Source: an uncultured Pseudomonadota bacterium
GTDB taxonomy: Bacteria > Myxococcota_A > Polyangia > HGW-17
Length of the DNA stretch: 7,572 nucleotides
Assembly: GCA_938004375.1 (NCBI GenBank)
Contig: CALKWH010000276.1
Coordinates: 1-7,572 of the forward strand
Reading direction: 5' to 3'
Positions 6,689-7,572 of this stretch are shown one piece after another. The notes beneath the pieces are model-generated. The model saw only the letters and a program-made list of their open reading frames with translations. It was not told the origin of the DNA and did no database searches. Position 1 is the first letter of the stretch; the number at the start of each line of letters is the position of its first letter. A program made the translations under genes and the position numbers.

Positions 6689-7528
6689 ATGATCAGGCTC
6701 GTTTTATCTATTCTTTTTCTCCTAAATCTCCACGCGACGACCGTCTCGGCGCAGACCGCGCGGCCGGCCGAGGGGCAGTTCCTGGCCCAACTGGAACCCC
6801 GGATCCGGTTCGTCTGGGATGAATCGGTCATTCTCCACGCTTCTTTACTGTTAAAGCCCAATGAAGCGTTCAACACCCCGTCCCTGAAGGTCTCCGTCGA
6901 GTTGATGCTGGCCACCGACGGCCGCATCACCAACGCCTCGGTCGTGGCCTCCTCGGGGAACGACTCCTTCGACCACACGGCGCTGGACGCCGTGCTCGCG
7001 ATCACCGGCCTCCCCCGGCCCCCCGAGGATTTGGTCTCGGACGACGGCCTCGTGCACGTGTTCTGGACGCTCTCGCGCTCCGAGCCGTTCTCGGCGGTCA
7101 AGGGCGCCAGCGTACGCTACGTGCGCTTCACCCCCGAGAACGCCATCGCCCGCTACCTGCAGAACGGGCTCGTGGCCCCGGCCTGGAAGCGCCTGCTCGA
7201 GACCGAGCAGGGGGGTGCCCTGAGCCGCACCTCCCTCGAGATCTTCATCCACAACATGCTGCTGCGGTTCTACCCGCCCCTGACGCTGCCGGCCGACGCG
7301 CTGGGGCCGCTCACCCAACTGCTGCGGTGGGAGGCGCTCCCCATGCCGGTCCTGGTCGCCTATTCCCGGGCGGTCACCGACGAGAAGGAGTTCGCCGGGC
7401 TGCTCGCGGCCGCTGCGCCCCGTCCGGAAGCGCTGTGCGCCCTGTTCGAGGACACGCTGATCTACTCCGAGAAGCGCGCCGTGCAGGTGCTGCAGGCGAT
7501 CCTCGGCCGCTCCGACGTCCCCTGCACG
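6689..7528 (+). CDS. Exported protein with TonB C-terminal-like domain (3' partial, truncated at contig end)
   Basis: 280 genuine codons are visible. Residues 1-21 are a signal peptide (MIRLVLSILFLLNLH core) with a probable cleavage site VSA-QT after residue 21, so the protein is likely periplasmic or secreted. Residues about 64-122 match the TonB C-terminal pattern: KVSVELMLATDGRITNASV strands, then SSGNDSFDHTALDAV (88-102, the typical SSG-x-x-FD-x-AAL-x-AV signature), LPRPPEDL and HVFWTLSR. TonB-C domains normally sit at the end of a TM-anchored, Pro-rich protein and contact outer-membrane receptors. Here the domain lies near the N-terminus of an exported protein without a Pro-rich linker, so classical energy transduction is doubtful. 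Residues about 135-280 are mostly helical and might form HEAT-like repeats (weak inference). The ribosome-binding site is poor (AGG about 10 bp upstream). The true reading ends at Thr280; residues that read on into RSEEHTSELQSP are translated sequencing adapter. It is divergent from the kinase gene. Confidence 0.88.
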
Positions 7529-7572
7529 AGATCGGAAGAGCACACGTCTGAACTCCAGTCACCGAATACGAT
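7529..7572 (+). other. Illumina TruSeq adapter contamination at the contig end
   Basis: From AGATCGGAAGAGC at 7529 through 7562 the sequence equals the 34-base TruSeq read 1 read-through adapter. It is followed by CGAATACG (7563-7570), which sits where the 8-base i7 index belongs, and by AT (7571-7572), the first bases of the next constant part. None of this is genomic. It creates well-known artefact peptides: EEHTSELQSP in the plus frame of the last gene, and TGVQTCALPI and MLFRS in minus frames. Confidence 0.98.

Noticed and set aside
6851..7543. Minus-strand frame of 230 residues beginning MLFRS
   Set aside because: It starts inside the adapter and runs antisense to a gene with a clear signal peptide and TonB-C-like domain; the composition is a GC-rich Arg/Gly/His shadow.
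7374..7562. Minus-strand reading frame beginning MTGVQTCALPI
   Set aside because: Its first residues are translated TruSeq adapter, a known database artefact; the rest is antisense to the TonB-C-domain gene.

Overview
The window is GC-rich DNA from a bacterium that looks like a myxobacterium or another former deltaproteobacterium (Myxococcota-type). That placement is inference from protein style. The evidence is a Ser/Thr kinase with the GGMAEIY glycine loop and HRD-x-S-P catalytic loop common in that group, a membrane protein combining an N-terminal CxxC/CxxC finger, a GYF-like module and a TPR-like tail, and a TonB-C-domain protein with an N-terminal signal peptide. The last 44 bases are not genomic. 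They match the Illumina TruSeq read-through adapter followed by an 8-base index, so this is the untrimmed end of a short-read contig.

Layout: positions 1-6554 hold five genes, all on the minus strand. In transcription order they are a 741-residue soluble Ser/Thr protein kinase (6554-4329), a 115-bp gap with possible regulatory structure, a 252-residue PP2C-type phosphatase (4213-3455), an unrecognised 571-residue lipoprotein with beta-propeller hints (3455-1740, overlapping the phosphatase stop in TGATG), a 67-residue TatA (1735-1532, 4 bp downstream), and a zinc-finger/GYF-like/TM/TPR-like membrane protein (1501 to beyond the left edge, 30 bp downstream). The last four are packed tightly enough to be one transcript. 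The kinase may belong to it or be separated by the 115-bp gap. After a divergent 134-bp intergenic region, a plus-strand gene (6689 to 7528, cut by the contig end) encodes an exported protein with a TonB-C-like domain and a helical extension.

Functionally, the kinase and phosphatase are the obvious reversible-phosphorylation pair. The kinase carries a roughly 440-residue acidic, Pro/Ser/Thr-rich tail with a perfect 21-bp tandem repeat (TGETGAV units) and several ET-x-(x)-F motifs that could be phosphorylation or docking sites. The downstream lipoprotein, TatA and membrane finger protein are envelope components. A phospho-signalling system connected to the envelope or to Tat export is a reasonable reading of the gene order, but nothing in the sequence proves it. 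No RNA gene, CRISPR array, insertion sequence or phage gene was seen.
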